Assembly: GCF_014805625.2 (NCBI RefSeq) | Contig: NW_023998416.1 | Location: 32,579,490-32,643,489 of the forward strand | Direction of reading: 5' to 3' | DNA from: Glossina fuscipes | Lineage: Eukaryota; Arthropoda; Insecta; Diptera; Glossinidae | DNA length: 64,000 bases | In this document: in pieces, positions 47,260 through 58,370 of the stretch | Layout of the letters: each line of letters begins with the position of its first letter | Numbering within the stretch: position 1 is the stretch's first letter | The notes under the pieces: model-generated | Database searches by the model: none | The model's input: the letters and a program-made list of their open reading frames with translations, nothing else | Told to the model about the DNA's origin: nothing | Translations under genes and position numbers: made by a program

Positions 47260-49540
47260 GACCAGGCATAATTCCCTTAAACACCGCCCCGTTCCACACG
47301 TAGTCGAACGTCTGTTCAACTGTCTCAACATCTGTCGGATGATAACTTAATACTTGGGTATTTTCTAGTATCATATCGATTGGCTCAACCAATCGTCAAA
47401 CGAAAACTGTGAATCGAGAATAATTGAGATTTTGATGAGCCGTTACCAACGCACACACAAACATACCCTTCAACTTTTGTAAACAAATACTGCCTTCTTC
47501 ATGTTCATGTTCAGTTCGGGAGCTCGTCACATGATTTTCATATTAAAGTAAAATCATCGATATAGTAAATTAATATCAGTCAAATCTGACTTTATGCGTT
47601 TTTTCTTTTATCTATTCTTCAGAGTTTTTCCTGCAACTCTTTACACGAATGTGTAAAGTTTGCACGCACGTTTTGCCTATAAATTTTTCCAACAAAAAAA
47701 AATGAAGCAAATGAAAAGAAATGTTTTCGTTGTTGCTTTGAACAATTCTGACTACATGTATGTAATATAACAGTTTCTCTTATCTAACATATCGATTGAT
47801 TCAATTGAAAATTCCTTAAAATTTACTTTAAAAAAATAGAAGAAAAGAAGAAGGCAATCTATACACCTGCTGGTTATTCTGAATATATTTTATAGATAAG
47901 GTGAGTAAATGTTGCTTTTAAGCTACACAGCGCTCGCTCAGCTCCAGTCAATTGTTGTATTCAATAATTCCCTTAAGATTATGTTAACGTAGCACTCGTG
48001 AAGGGTTAAGTGTGTGCATGTGTGTATATGTTTTTATATTTTTTTCTATTTTAATTTTCTCATTAAAAAAATTGCATCCTTTAACACTCAGCCGAATCGG
48101 GCAAACAATAAAAAAGATATCCATTTAACACAAACACATGCAAACGGCAGAGCTTTTTACATAAGGGAAATAATGTAAAACTTTTCCTTTAAAACGGAAA
48201 TTGTATTTTATTACTTTTGCTCTCCAATCGAACGATTTCTACAATTGCTATGCCCAGCAGCGAATTATGAGAGTACACTATATTCATCGATCCGATTTTG
48301 GGGGAGTCAACAATGTTAATTATGTATGTATGTATGTTTAGTTTGCAGACATCAATTCGAATGACTTATCCACCTTCGGTTGGGCTCTGAAACTCGACAG
48401 TAAATCGCACTCAAGCAAACGCCTAACTCATAACATAGTGTAATAGCGTAAGTAAATGTTTAGGAAAACGACATCGAATCGAACAAACTACGTTGATCGA
48501 TCTATTGGCCCGGCTTGGATGCCCTCACCGTATTACAATTTTCAAATGTTCGCCTCGAGCGATGAGTACCCAAAATTCGATGTACGTAACCTTATGTTTT
48601 ACCTCCTCTTAGAGGTGGTTGTGCAGAAAACTTATCTAACGGTAAAGCATTTCTTTTGAATTCTTATAAATCGTATAAAAGTAAGTCACGTGATCGTATA
48701 TTGAATAGAAGAGAATGTGCATACATTGAATTATTGACTCTGTGTATGTATTGTTGCAATTGTTATTGCATTATATTTTTGTACTTCCCCTTCAATTTCC
48801 CTAATAATAATGGTTCAATAGACAGAATAGTCTGTCAGTCCGTCATTTGATTTTCGTATATTTTTTAATAAAACTTTTCCATTCTTGAAGCCGTCGCAAA
48901 GCAATAACAATTTTCACAATTTTCTTCTTCTTACTCTTTTCATATCATCTCTTTTCTCCTCGTCTGCTATCACGACAGTAATCAATTATTTGCTCTTTGG
49001 CATTTCCTTTATTGCATTTCCGCTATGCCGCATAGAAAATAACGCTCAAGTACAACGTTTTTTTTTCTTTTCCTTCTCCTCTCTCTGAAATTAAATTGAT
49101 ACACATTTAACTTTTTCTAGTGAGTTTTGTTTGTTATTTGTTAGTTTGCAAAGTTGATTTTTCGTACTGGGCGTAAGAGCATTAGAAGATTTTGAAGTAA
49201 ATTCAAATAACATTTTTTTGGTTAACTTTTACTTTAGACCGTTAGCGTTAATATCGGAGAAGAAAGAAAGACTTGCGATGCAAACACAATATAACAAACC
49301 TGATACAAATTATCTCCGAGCAAATTCTTTCAGAAAATATTTCTCGTTATATCGCTTTCTGATGCTGTTGACGGTTCCAGCAACAGAAAAACAAAGTAAA
49401 TGAATAAACAAGCAAGACCGTACGGTTGTATGGCTGGGGTCCACTAAAATCTTTGGCACCTCCTGCTTTTACTTAATGTCTCAGAAGAGCTCACAGAAAA
49501 AGTATTGTTAAGAAAATTTAATCTACCACCTTGCGAGATC
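47260..49540. other. Non-coding with TATG repeat
   Basis: A (TATG)n run lies near 48322-48338. An ATG-started 67-codon ORF at 48456-48659 (+) ('WMPSPYYNFQMF', 'SSDEYPKFDVRN') has a donor-like GTACGT inside but no recognisable domain. The rest is AT-rich and unassigned. Confidence 0.4.
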
Positions 49541-49554
49541 CATCATAATTAATT

Positions 49555-50002
49555 TAGAGTTGACACACTTAGCTTTTCGCATTCTAATCGCCATCGTCTT
49601 TTATTTGATACCCATATCGTTGGCATTTGTTAAGTGAAAGTTAATTCACGAGCTCGGGGTGCTCACCGCAATTAATTTAGAATTAACGCATTTTTACGCA
49701 GCTAATGTATCTTCACTTAAGGAATGCAGAAAATAGTTTTGGACATTCTGTCTTGTCTCTATGCAAATGTTTCCAATCTTTCCACCAAAACTGATGTCGA
49801 TATTTTCATCTTCGCGACCAGGAGCCTGTCAACAACACACACTACGCACACGCACAGACGCACGTAAATGGCTTAATCGAATCAGAAAAACTTGCTGATC
49901 AAGGATATAGATACTTTATAGGGTCCAGGAAGCTTCCTTTTGGCTGTTGCAAGCATTATGACAAAACGAGAACTCCCTCCATTCTTCGGTGGTGGGTATA
50001 AT
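49555..50002 (+). repeat. Dispersed repeat family A, long copy
   Basis: It opens with 'ttgacacacttagcttttcg' (cf. 'ctgacacacttggcttttct' at 52.19 kb). It carries 'ccaaaactgatgtcgatatt', 'cttcgcgaccaggagcctgt', a CACACGCACAGACGCACG stretch, 'gctgatcaaggatatagata', 'aagcttccttttggctgttg' and 'ggtgggtataataaa'. This gives the family an apparent length of about 450 bp. Confidence 0.65.
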
Positions 50003-50004
50003 AA

Positions 50005-50685
50005 ATGGATGTACGAGAGTAAAAATGATGACTATACATGAATTTTTGCCGTTGGCTGTTTCGTTTTCGTTTTCGTTCTTTTTTTTTTTTTTTTTTTTTT
50101 TTTGAAATGTAAGGGAAAGCCTTTAGGGCTCTTTTACGAAAAAATATCCCTAGAATGGCATAAATTGCGCAACACTAACCTTATTGTCATTATTATTATT
50201 ATCGTTGTGCAGGTTACCTGCACCGCGGCCTCGAACATTTATAGCACTCGCCCATGTCCTTAGCCCCCCTAATGAAGGGTTCGACAAACACTAGGTATAT
50301 GATTGTGCAGACGGTCGTCTCTTGAAAGAGTCTGCATCAATCGGTGTCGAAGATATCCATGTTAAGACGTACCACGATATCTTTGACACCTTTGTGACAG
50401 CTTTTAAATAATTAAAGCGCGATAGCACTTCGAATAAGACGATAGTGTTTTACAAGCTGATGCATCAAAAAAGCTGTACTGTTTCAAATGGAAAGGCACA
50501 CAATATCGCGCAAATAGCTTTCTGCTTTACGTGCTGCAAATCCTGGCGCTGTTAAGATTTACGTTTGGCAACATAAGGATGAAGTTAAACAAAAATTGAA
50601 AAAAAAAAACGTTACTTTCCGTCTTATGACTTCGCTGCGGAGCTGATTGACTGGAAAACAATTTTGATCGACTTGTTTAATCTTT
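50005..50685. other. Non-coding between a repeat and a mariner relic
   Basis: It contains an ATT/TTA run near 50188-50202. The part from 50300 may belong to the 5' half of the mariner relic downstream, but no N-terminal transposase motif is legible. Confidence 0.4.
50079..50103. repeat. Poly-T run
   Basis: About 25 consecutive T follow 'cgttttcgttttcgttc', a short TTTTCG-type repeat. Confidence 0.9.
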
Positions 50686-50687
50686 GA

Positions 50688-50846
50688 GTGCCACATGAAC
50701 TAGCTGTGAAATATTTAACGGAGAGAATTTCCATCTGCGAATCACTGCTGAAACGAAATATCGACAATATCGAACCATTGGTGAAGGGATTCATAACGGG
50801 CGATGATAATTGGGTCACATACAGCAGCAATGTGCATACAGCATAG
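50688..50846 (+). pseudogene. Decayed mariner transposase, catalytic-region fragment
   Basis: An open frame of 52 codons encodes 'VPHELAVKYLTERISICESL', then 'GFITGDDNWVTYSSN'. This is the characteristic mariner segment (WVPHEL ... and GDE-x-WV-x-Y, which contains the second catalytic acidic residue of the DD34D triad). The frame ends in TAG at 50844. Here the usual GDEKW reads GDDNW. The third catalytic region and both ends are not recognisable. It is dead. Confidence 0.7.
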
Positions 50847-50849
50847 TCG

Positions 50850-52190
50850 ATGAAGTTGCAGAAACGATAGTAAAGTCCCCATAATAAGGTAAGATTTTGT
50901 CTCTTGTGGTATTACAGGGTGATTGGCGATCCATCACGAACTCCTCCACCTCTGGTTAGACGTGTGGTTGCAGTAACTACAGACTTTATCTTCCGCTTCT
51001 CTCTTACAGCACAGACTCATGCGCTATTCTAATATGATTTCTTTCACTCTCCGCAGCGAAGACATAATGGGCTTACCAGAAAAAAGAAAAGATTATCGAT
51101 CAAAATGGCCCGGTTTACCCTAATTAAAGTTCATTTAAATCGTAAGAAAAGTGTATTTGAGGTTTTCTTTTTGCCCTACCAAGTATTGTGGGTAAGGTCA
51201 CCTTCCTACTTTTTTTTACAATTTTTATTTTGTCGCCTGAAACGATTACTTGAAAATTGATGACTGATATCCAGGATTCTTTATGGTCGGCATGTTAAAT
51301 TCGTTTGAAACATTTGGATGGGATTGGCTGATTTAAACGTTCCTATCTAGTCTATTAAATTTGAAGATGCCTTGAGAGAGTGACTGCGGTGTTGCCATCT
51401 TTCTTTTTAAATAATCCTTTTTTTGTAAAATTTGAATATACCTTTGATAGCCTCGAAATGGATGATCAAACATGACAGAAAGGCGTTTTGTAGCAGTCGT
51501 GTAGCAGACCACTCCCTTTCAAAATGCAAGTATTACCTTGAGCAACAATTCCGAGTGTAAGTAAGAAAAACATCTCCAAGCAGCGATCCGAGTCAATAAC
51601 ACCTTGATGAATCAGAGCGGCCTTAGCTATCGTGGCAAACAGTTTTCCATGCAATAAATTAGAATAGGAAACCTTTTGTTTCCAAAGGGATGTCAGGTCT
51701 CTTTTGCAGCTTCGCTTTTCGATTACCGAGACTGATTAAACAGAAGATTTTTCTTTGTTTTTGGCGCAATCGGACCTTTTCCGCTTTCACTGCGGCTGCA
51801 GCATGGCCATTGTATTGCTTTAAAACCAGCAAACTGTCGACAAATTGCTTCTGTTTTTTTTGGCGGAGAGAAATTCGAAGACAATGTTGAGTTTCGATGC
51901 TAGTTTTCGTTATCATCAAACAATTTAAACAACGCCCGAAATTCAGATTTGTTCATCGTCCGTATCGTCGCCGAAACTATTATAAATCGTTGCTGAAAAG
52001 ATCGAAATAAGTAATATATCGAACGAAAGCGCGTACTAGCGAAAAAACACAAAATAATTTTCAGAAAACTCCGACAAACTTCTCCCACGAACAATTTAAT
52101 AGATTATTTCTTATATGATGAGAACGGGTCAGGTTTTTGCTTTCAATATTTATATCTAATCTTATTTAGCACATATGTACTAATTGATTT
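50850..52190. other. Non-coding; unassigned exon-like minus-strand frames
   Basis: On the minus strand 'MNKSEFRALFKLFDDNEN' (about 51955-51900), then in another frame 'FVDSLLVLKQYNGHAAAA' (about 51840) and 'HGKLFATIAKAALIHQG' (about 51650) look like protein with frameshifts. I do not recognise a family; a decayed DNA transposon or gene copy is possible. Confidence 0.35.
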
Positions 52191-52194
52191 AGAA

Positions 52195-52735
52195 CTGACA
52201 CACTTGGCTTTTCTGCAAACCCTTTTAGACGGACAGACAAGGCCTAATCAATTTCATGTTGATCAAGAATACATATATACTTCGTCTTTGAAGCTGCTTT
52301 CTGGGTGTTGCAGACATTATGACAATATGGTATACGTGTTGTACTTTATGAGTAATAAGCAAAATTCCGAAAACAAATGCGTTTACGCTTTTTGTTGTAT
52401 AGGTGTTGAACAGATACCACTGCATCGACCATAGAACATACGTTCAAATTTTTGTAGATTTACCTGCTGCAGTTTATGAGTGATGAGCAAAAAAAGTTGC
52501 ATGTGTGTCCTTCAACCGATTTCACTTTCAATACCAACCTGCGTCAGGAGAATGTTTACAGCAGACGCGACACAGACGAACGGACGGACTTGCTTAAATC
52601 AATTGAGAATGTAATGCTGAGAAAATATATATATTCTTTGTGTTGTCTCAGAAGCTTCCTTCTTGGCATTGCAAACAATTTGACCAAATGATTATACGCC
52701 ACGTCTTCCGCTGATGAGCATAAAAGTAGAATACG
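52195..52735 (+). repeat. Dispersed repeat family A, composite copy with two tails
   Basis: Two tail modules follow one another. The first runs 52230-52330 ('gacggacagacaaggccta', 'ttgatcaagaatacatatat', 'tttctgggtgttgcagaca'). The second runs 52555-52735 ('gagaatgtttacagcagac', 'acggacggacttgcttaa', 'cagaagcttccttcttggca', 'ctgatgagcataaaa'). The head module of the second (52430-52475) matches the start of the copy at 42.9 kb. It is either two nested copies or a tandem duplication. Confidence 0.6.
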
Positions 52736-52739
52736 TACA

Positions 52740-54320
52740 AAGTCATGCAGTCTTTATATGGAACAAGAAGTTCAGGTAATTTTTGTACGTAACAATAAGT
52801 CTACGCAATCTCTTTAAAAAAAAGAAAAAACAAATTGTACAATAAAAATACCGGCAGTCTTCGTACGCATCAACAAAGCGGGGCGCATTTTGCACGCAAC
52901 AACAAATCCAATCCTACTATTTAAAGCTCTTGTGTAAGCATAGTAATAATAATATAAGAAAAATAAGGAAGCTTCGGGCATGGGTTATCGTTTTCTCCGC
53001 AAGGACACTGCCGATGGCTCCTAAATCAAAAGGCCAATTATAATTTGGAAGTTCGTTTAGCATTGAAATTTGAACTCTCGCAATAAACGATTTTGTCTTT
53101 GACAAAGTTTAATTTATCAAAATCAAGAATTTTGGTTTCTAAAGGAAGGAATAAGATCTTCCTGCAATTCGCCGAAACTGATTCTTCGGTAATCTTCGAT
53201 TTGGTCTTCGATCTAAATTTATTAATCCAAGATTTTTAGCTTAGAAACAAAGAGGGGAAAATAAATTGAATTAGCTTATTACCACTTGATTTAGCTCAGT
53301 TTTTTATAAGAAATGGCTTATTAATGTATTTAATGTAATTGCACCTAAAGGTAGGCAAGCAAATTCTCTGCTATTTGCAGAACGAACATAATACTCTATG
53401 CTAATTTGCAAAGCCGTCGGCAAAAGTCTCCAATTTGTTCCTCTTTTTCAGGACCACTGCGATAACAAAATACGGACACAAAAATAGTATTTTTTAACAG
53501 GGTTGCTAAAAAAAAACTTATATAAATAATTATCTTTATACTTTATACTTTGCGTACTGCTTTATCATCACAGAATAAAAAAAACAAATTATATTGTCTT
53601 GGCTGAATAGCTCTCAAAAGATCAAAGACACAAACACAACGAAAACTTTTTTTGAACAAGTTATTATGGACACTTTTATACAATTTCATATTAAACATTC
53701 GTATTAAAAGTGTCAAACCTTTATAAACATCTCAAAGTTTTAGGTTTGAGCTAGGAGTACAAACACAGAAAATACATTAATTTGAAGCACAATATTAAGT
53801 GCAATAATAGAATGTAGCAAAATCGAAAACTGCAACCTTCGACAAACAATATTGTATTTGTTGGTATGAAGTTTGAATAGTGTAGGTTAGTTTTGAGTTT
53901 TGCAATTTCCTATGATTCTCTCTATTCACTGCATTACCAACCTGTTGCCATAGTTGCTTGTTCTTCTTACTTTTTGGTGCAGCTTTTGGTTAGATTCATA
54001 GAACAAGTTGCTGTTTATATTCATCGAAAATCTTTTAGCTTTTGTTTAAATACGCATCGTTTCTTGCACATGCAAATGAATGAAAAGAAGTTAAATGATT
54101 TTATTGAGGCTTTTTTTAAGAAATAACTTTCTATCTAAAAGCTTGAACAGCCGTAACACATAACTCATAATAATGAGTGTTGAATTTGTATTCGAAAAAT
54201 ATTTTTTTAATTTTACATATATATAAACTTATGTACAGATCGGGTATTCGCTATTATGGATTATACATATTAATAGAAAGATGTGTAGTTTCTGTTCATT
54301 TTCATAGAAGCTGTGCGTTT
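52740..54320. other. Non-coding, nothing assigned
   Basis: AT-rich, with short A-runs and GTACG-type words near 52785-52880. A 77-codon plus-strand ORF at 53893-54126 begins at TTG, so it is not called. Confidence 0.45.
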
Positions 54321-54328
54321 ATTGCCTA

Positions 54329-54480
54329 CATCTGAGAATTAAGCGTGTATGTTTGTTTACACTTCTCAATAATTGAACATGTGTTTGTATAAAAATTGCT
54401 AACATCTGAGAGTAAGCGTTTCTTATTCTCAATAATTTGTACAAAATTGTCGACATCTGCGAATAAGCGTATAAAAATTG
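54329..54480. repeat. Imperfect three-unit minisatellite
   Basis: Three units of about 75, 52 and 31 nt each begin 'acatctg(a/c)ga(a/g)' followed by 'taagcgt'. The first two contain 'ttctcaataattg/t', and all three end 'aaaattg'. Units shorten through internal deletion. Confidence 0.8.
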
Positions 54481-54719
54481 TTTACTTTCATATAAAGACG
54501 TGTAGCTTTCTTTTATTTTCATTTATTTTACATTAACATCATCAATTTCACATTTAATAAAAATAACTCTGTGCTCTCCCAAGACGGGGGAACTTCGAAT
54601 TTCACAACTTTAGAGAGTAAGTAAACCACTTGTTAGAAATGTAAATATTGGAAATATTTATTCTCCTTTCTCCCAATCACATAAAAATACACAAAAATAT
54701 ATACGAAAGTTTTAATGAT

Positions 54720-55430
54720 GATGAAATCGAAAAATTACAAGGGGAAATTAGGTAAGGGCTCTTAGTGAAGAATTTACCAAATCCAAATTTGCCAGGAGGC
54801 ACTGTGGGAGCTTTGTCTTTTGATCGCGCAAACATATGTTTAAATCTTTAAATCTTTAAGTAATGTGGTGAGTGCAATAAAAACGGTTGTTCCATTTACT
54901 GCTTGCGTGAGTTTTTTCTAATAACTCCTGAACGTGTTCTTTCGTTAAAGCATGCAGTTCTTGTGAATTATCGCGTTGTGATGAATCCTCCGAATGTTTT
55001 ATACATTCGTTCTTATGGAATGTTATATGATAAACTTATGCAAACTAATTGTTGTAAATGCTCCGCCCAAGTGTAAGGTATTATTCCACTTACGGCTTTA
55101 TGTTCCCCGTGTATTAAAAACTCTTCTTCCCTGTCTTGCCATTGTTCGTTTATTGATATTTTTAACTGATTTTTCTGGTCTGACATAACAAAGTAGAAAG
55201 TTGTATTTTAAGCGCAAAAATCATAATGCGCAAAAGTGCTTCTAAACCATACATCAATATAATCGCATTGAAGTAAAACAATTAGGAATTGTTTTGCATA
55301 ATCTAATTTTACACGTTCTACATTAGAAGCGTAAGCACTTAATAAGTGTATACGATGATCTTTTATAACTTTATCAATCAAAGGCTTATCAAGATCTTCC
55401 CGTATAACGGCTATAAGGAAACTCCTTTTT
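54720..55430 (-). pseudogene. Cluster of exon-like coding fragments, unknown gene(s)
   Basis: On the minus strand four protein-like pieces appear in order. (1) At 55410-55250, after a TTTCCTTATAG acceptor-like site, 'VIREDLDKPLIDKVIKDH' continues into 'YASNVERVKLDYAKQFL' and 'LLQCDYIDVWF', open for over 50 codons. (2) At 55187-55093 'MSDQKNQLKISINEQWQD' runs to 'EEEFLIHGEHKA', followed by a GCC|GTAAGT donor-like site. (3) At 55015-54870 'SEDSSQRDNSQELHALTK' runs to 'HVQELLEKTHASSKWN'. (4) From about 54836 'MFARSKDKAPTVPPGKFG'. The charged, helix-rich character suggests a coiled-coil protein, but I do not recognise it, and frames do not join cleanly across the candidate introns. It could be a decayed multi-exon gene copy or unrelated fragments. 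Confidence 0.4.
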
Positions 55431-55499
55431 AAAATTTACTTATCCTAGATTTGGTTAATATAGTGCATACATTGTTCTTCAGTTTGTTAATTGTGTTAG

Positions 55500-55817
55500 C
55501 TAAATGCTTTGCAATTTACAATAACAATCATCCATCGATATTGCGCTTTGTATTACCGCTTTGGTATAGCGTACGCCTACTTCACACTCCAAATATTTTA
55601 GCTTGTTTAACCAGATTTCCGGACCAAACATGTTTGATATTAAAATCGGTGCTAACCATAAGGGGCTTTGCCAGAACAAACAATTCGACCATGGCTGCAG
55701 CCAAGGGTCTAATAGACTTGCATTGTTACATTGATGCTGGTGGTCCGATAGCTTTTCAACTGCTGTCTTGCTGTATGCCAACATAGATTTCTTATTTCTC
55801 GCCGGTAAGAACATCAT
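55500..55817 (-). pseudogene. Choline/ethanolamine phosphotransferase-like N-terminal fragment in a chimeric ORF
   Basis: The 105-codon ORF starts with ATG at 55817. Residues 14-61 ('LSDHQHQCNNASLLDPWLQ', then 'PLWLAPILIS') resemble the N-terminus of CEPT1/CHPT-type phosphotransferases, which transfer phosphocholine or phosphoethanolamine to diacylglycerol in the ER. The family carries a SLL-D/E-P ... Q ... W ... P-x-W-x-APN-x-IT segment just before its first membrane span. The usual Asn after AP is Ile here. From residue 62 the frame leaves the family and runs into 'EIWLNKLKYLECEVGVRY', which I do not recognise, then stops. The catalytic DG-x2-AR-x8-G-x3-D-x3-D signature is absent, so it cannot be an active enzyme. 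A truncated duplicate fused to other sequence is the likeliest reading. Confidence 0.5.
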
Positions 55818-55829
55818 GATTTTCACTTA

Positions 55830-57830
55830 TATTCATGCGTTATCGTAGGTTCGCAGGACATAAGATTTTCCTATAAATATATAATATTTTTTTATTTTTA
55901 ATTATCTTTTCTGACTGTATAAACAAATATTCTGTATTATCTCCTCATAAGTTACATTGAATGGAACGAGTAGAAGATGGCCTTTTCTTAGTTTCTTGCA
56001 CACACGCACGTTATTCTAATCAGCTTTCTCTTTTTTTATCGTTTACTTGAGTTCTTTTTTTTAGATGTTAGCCTTACTTATATCTAAATAAAATTGACAA
56101 CAATCCTTTGATTAATTCGTTATCGTTTTTTTTTTCTTTTTCAAACAATCCCAAAGTATGCAAGCTCGTGCATTCTTTTTTCTTCTCCTCCTTCTTTTCT
56201 TTCTCTCGCTCCCTTTTCCATTACCGAAAAAACGGGGAAAATAGCAAAAAAAAGATACGTCAGAACACTATCTTCTGCTGTCAACTCTCCTTATGCGCAA
56301 ACTTAACAATATAAGTAATTTAAGTAATGCCACGTTGCATTCTTAGTAAGAGCGCGAGCAAATCAAAATCACCCATTGTATAGTGTTTTCCACATCTTCA
56401 CTGAGAATGACTTAAGAAGCTTTGGGACGAGATTAAAGTCTACTTTCTAAAACTTAGAGACAAGTTCCAGTTATGACATTGTTGATGAGCGTCGTCCAAA
56501 AAGTATGGCAACTTGCTGTAAGGGCTTGGGGATAGACCGATGTTGATATTAGATTTGCAGCTATTGTCATAAATTATCAGACTATAGTCAATCTTGCTTA
56601 AAATAAGCAATTTAGAGGAGAAAAAAAAAACACAAAATATAACCATCAAATAAACTAAGATGCCTATACATCTTTCTTTAAACTACTCGTCACTAGTACG
56701 GTCTATGGTTTGTCCTATCTGACGTTCGTTGGTCCTGTCTTAGTCCGTTTGTCCGGTCCGCCGGTCCCCTGCCTATACTCCGCCTCCGCAGTTGAGTCCC
56801 CTATCTACACAAGCATGATGTAGTTACGTTAAACATAATTTTCCATAATAACTGAAACCATATCTGTTCTGCCCGGTGCCGGCATTCATACCTCTATTTT
56901 ATGCCAAAGTTGCTTCTACTGCTCTGTTATTTGGCCTTGGCGGTGTTAACAGGCGCTCTGCGGCGTCCAGCTACTGCAATCGCGCTGTTTCGGGTTGGCT
57001 GCTGTTTCTTTTCTCTTTTCCTTCAAGCCTTCGAGTTAAGATTCCAAGGGTTTAGATTCCGATCACTAATTCGATTAACTAGGTTATTGATTTTGAAACT
57101 AGCTTTAGCTTTTCTACCACTTAATACCGTCTATTGTGAATATTTTTTTTTTTGTATGTTGACCAGAGATGGACTAAGCCAATAAATTTGTGGCTTATAT
57201 GTCCATCTATTGTGATTATTATTGTCATGGAAAGCAACGAAATTCATTGCAAAGTGTTTGCCATTTTGCTTTAATTTTTGTTGCCTGTCCCGCTGTATTT
57301 CTATTAGTTGATTGTTGTGTATTACCACATCCTTTGATTCACTCTTACTATAATAAAACCACCTTATTCGCAGTTCACTTATTCAACAACCTTATTGACT
57401 TTATTTACAGAACAATATGATAAATTTTATTTTAATTTCTCATCGTTGTGCATACATGATTTTTGGTTAAATATCTTTTAATGAATTAATCGTATGTAAA
57501 AAGCATTTCTCTCATGTTTTCAATTTTCTCCACAAACTTATCTATATATTTACACATATTCTCTCGCGAGCGTTTGCCCTTCATTTGATTTTTCTACGTA
57601 GGAAAACTCTTTAATTACTTCCCCTTCTTCTCATATAATGTAGATAGCTTATGTAGCTCATGAGCTAACTTGACAAGATTGCTTTTCTTCGAGCTAATAT
57701 TTGTTTACTAAAAAAAACAAATTCTCCATAATCTATATCTCGGTATGCTTTTGTTTATGTCAAAATCATTAACCAGAAACTTTATTTTGCAGTTTCTGAA
57801 TTGTATATTATGAAATCTTATTATACAGCC
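55830..57830. other. Non-coding; weak LINE relic and a signal-peptide-like ORF
   Basis: On the minus strand near 56610-56510 'LLILSKIDYSLIIYDNSCKS' resembles the post-RT segment of I/R1-type LINEs (SKIDYG ... YG). It is too short to call. On the plus strand an ATG-started 94-codon ORF at 56901-57185 begins 'MPKLLLLLCYLALAVLTGA', which looks like a signal peptide, but the start context is poor and the remainder shows no domain. GTCCG-rich words at 56730-56770 recall the A/B repeat cores in reverse. Confidence 0.35.
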
Positions 57831-58370
57831 CACATCAGTCTGGCAACTGACGCGCGCGAGATCGTACGCTGTTGTTAGTTTTATTGCTTGAAAATTTTTT
57901 TGTCGTTTTATACGCGTTTAAAGCTAGGTATTTGTATAAAAGTATAAAAGAATTAAAGGTGTAAAAGTGTAAGAATTACATTAATTACATTAAAATTTTG
58001 TGATTTCCATTTTGGTTTTTGCGATTAGCACTTGTGCTCGCAATAGTAAATCTTTTTCGAGTCTTTTCTAGTGTTTTCTTTTGATTTTTTTTTCTTTTTT
58101 ATTTTCCTCCTTGGCTTGTTTATCGTTGCTTCAGTAGTGTAGATTTTACGTGTAATTTAAGACAAAAATTTTCTGATTTTTATTCTCCCATTTTTTCGTG
58201 CTTCCAGTTTGGTTTTGCTTTCTTTTGCTCTCTTGTTACAGTGACAACGTAACGGAGAAGTTTTATTAAATTTCTTAAATTTTGTAGATTAACTTAGTGT
58301 TGTGGATTCTTTTGAATTTTTTCTTTTTGTTCTAATAATTCACTTCTTTCTTTTCGTTGACTTGACATGA

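Noticed and set aside
56510..56640. Possible I/R1-type LINE fragment on the minus strand
   Set aside because: About 12 residues resemble the post-RT segment, without any other domain.
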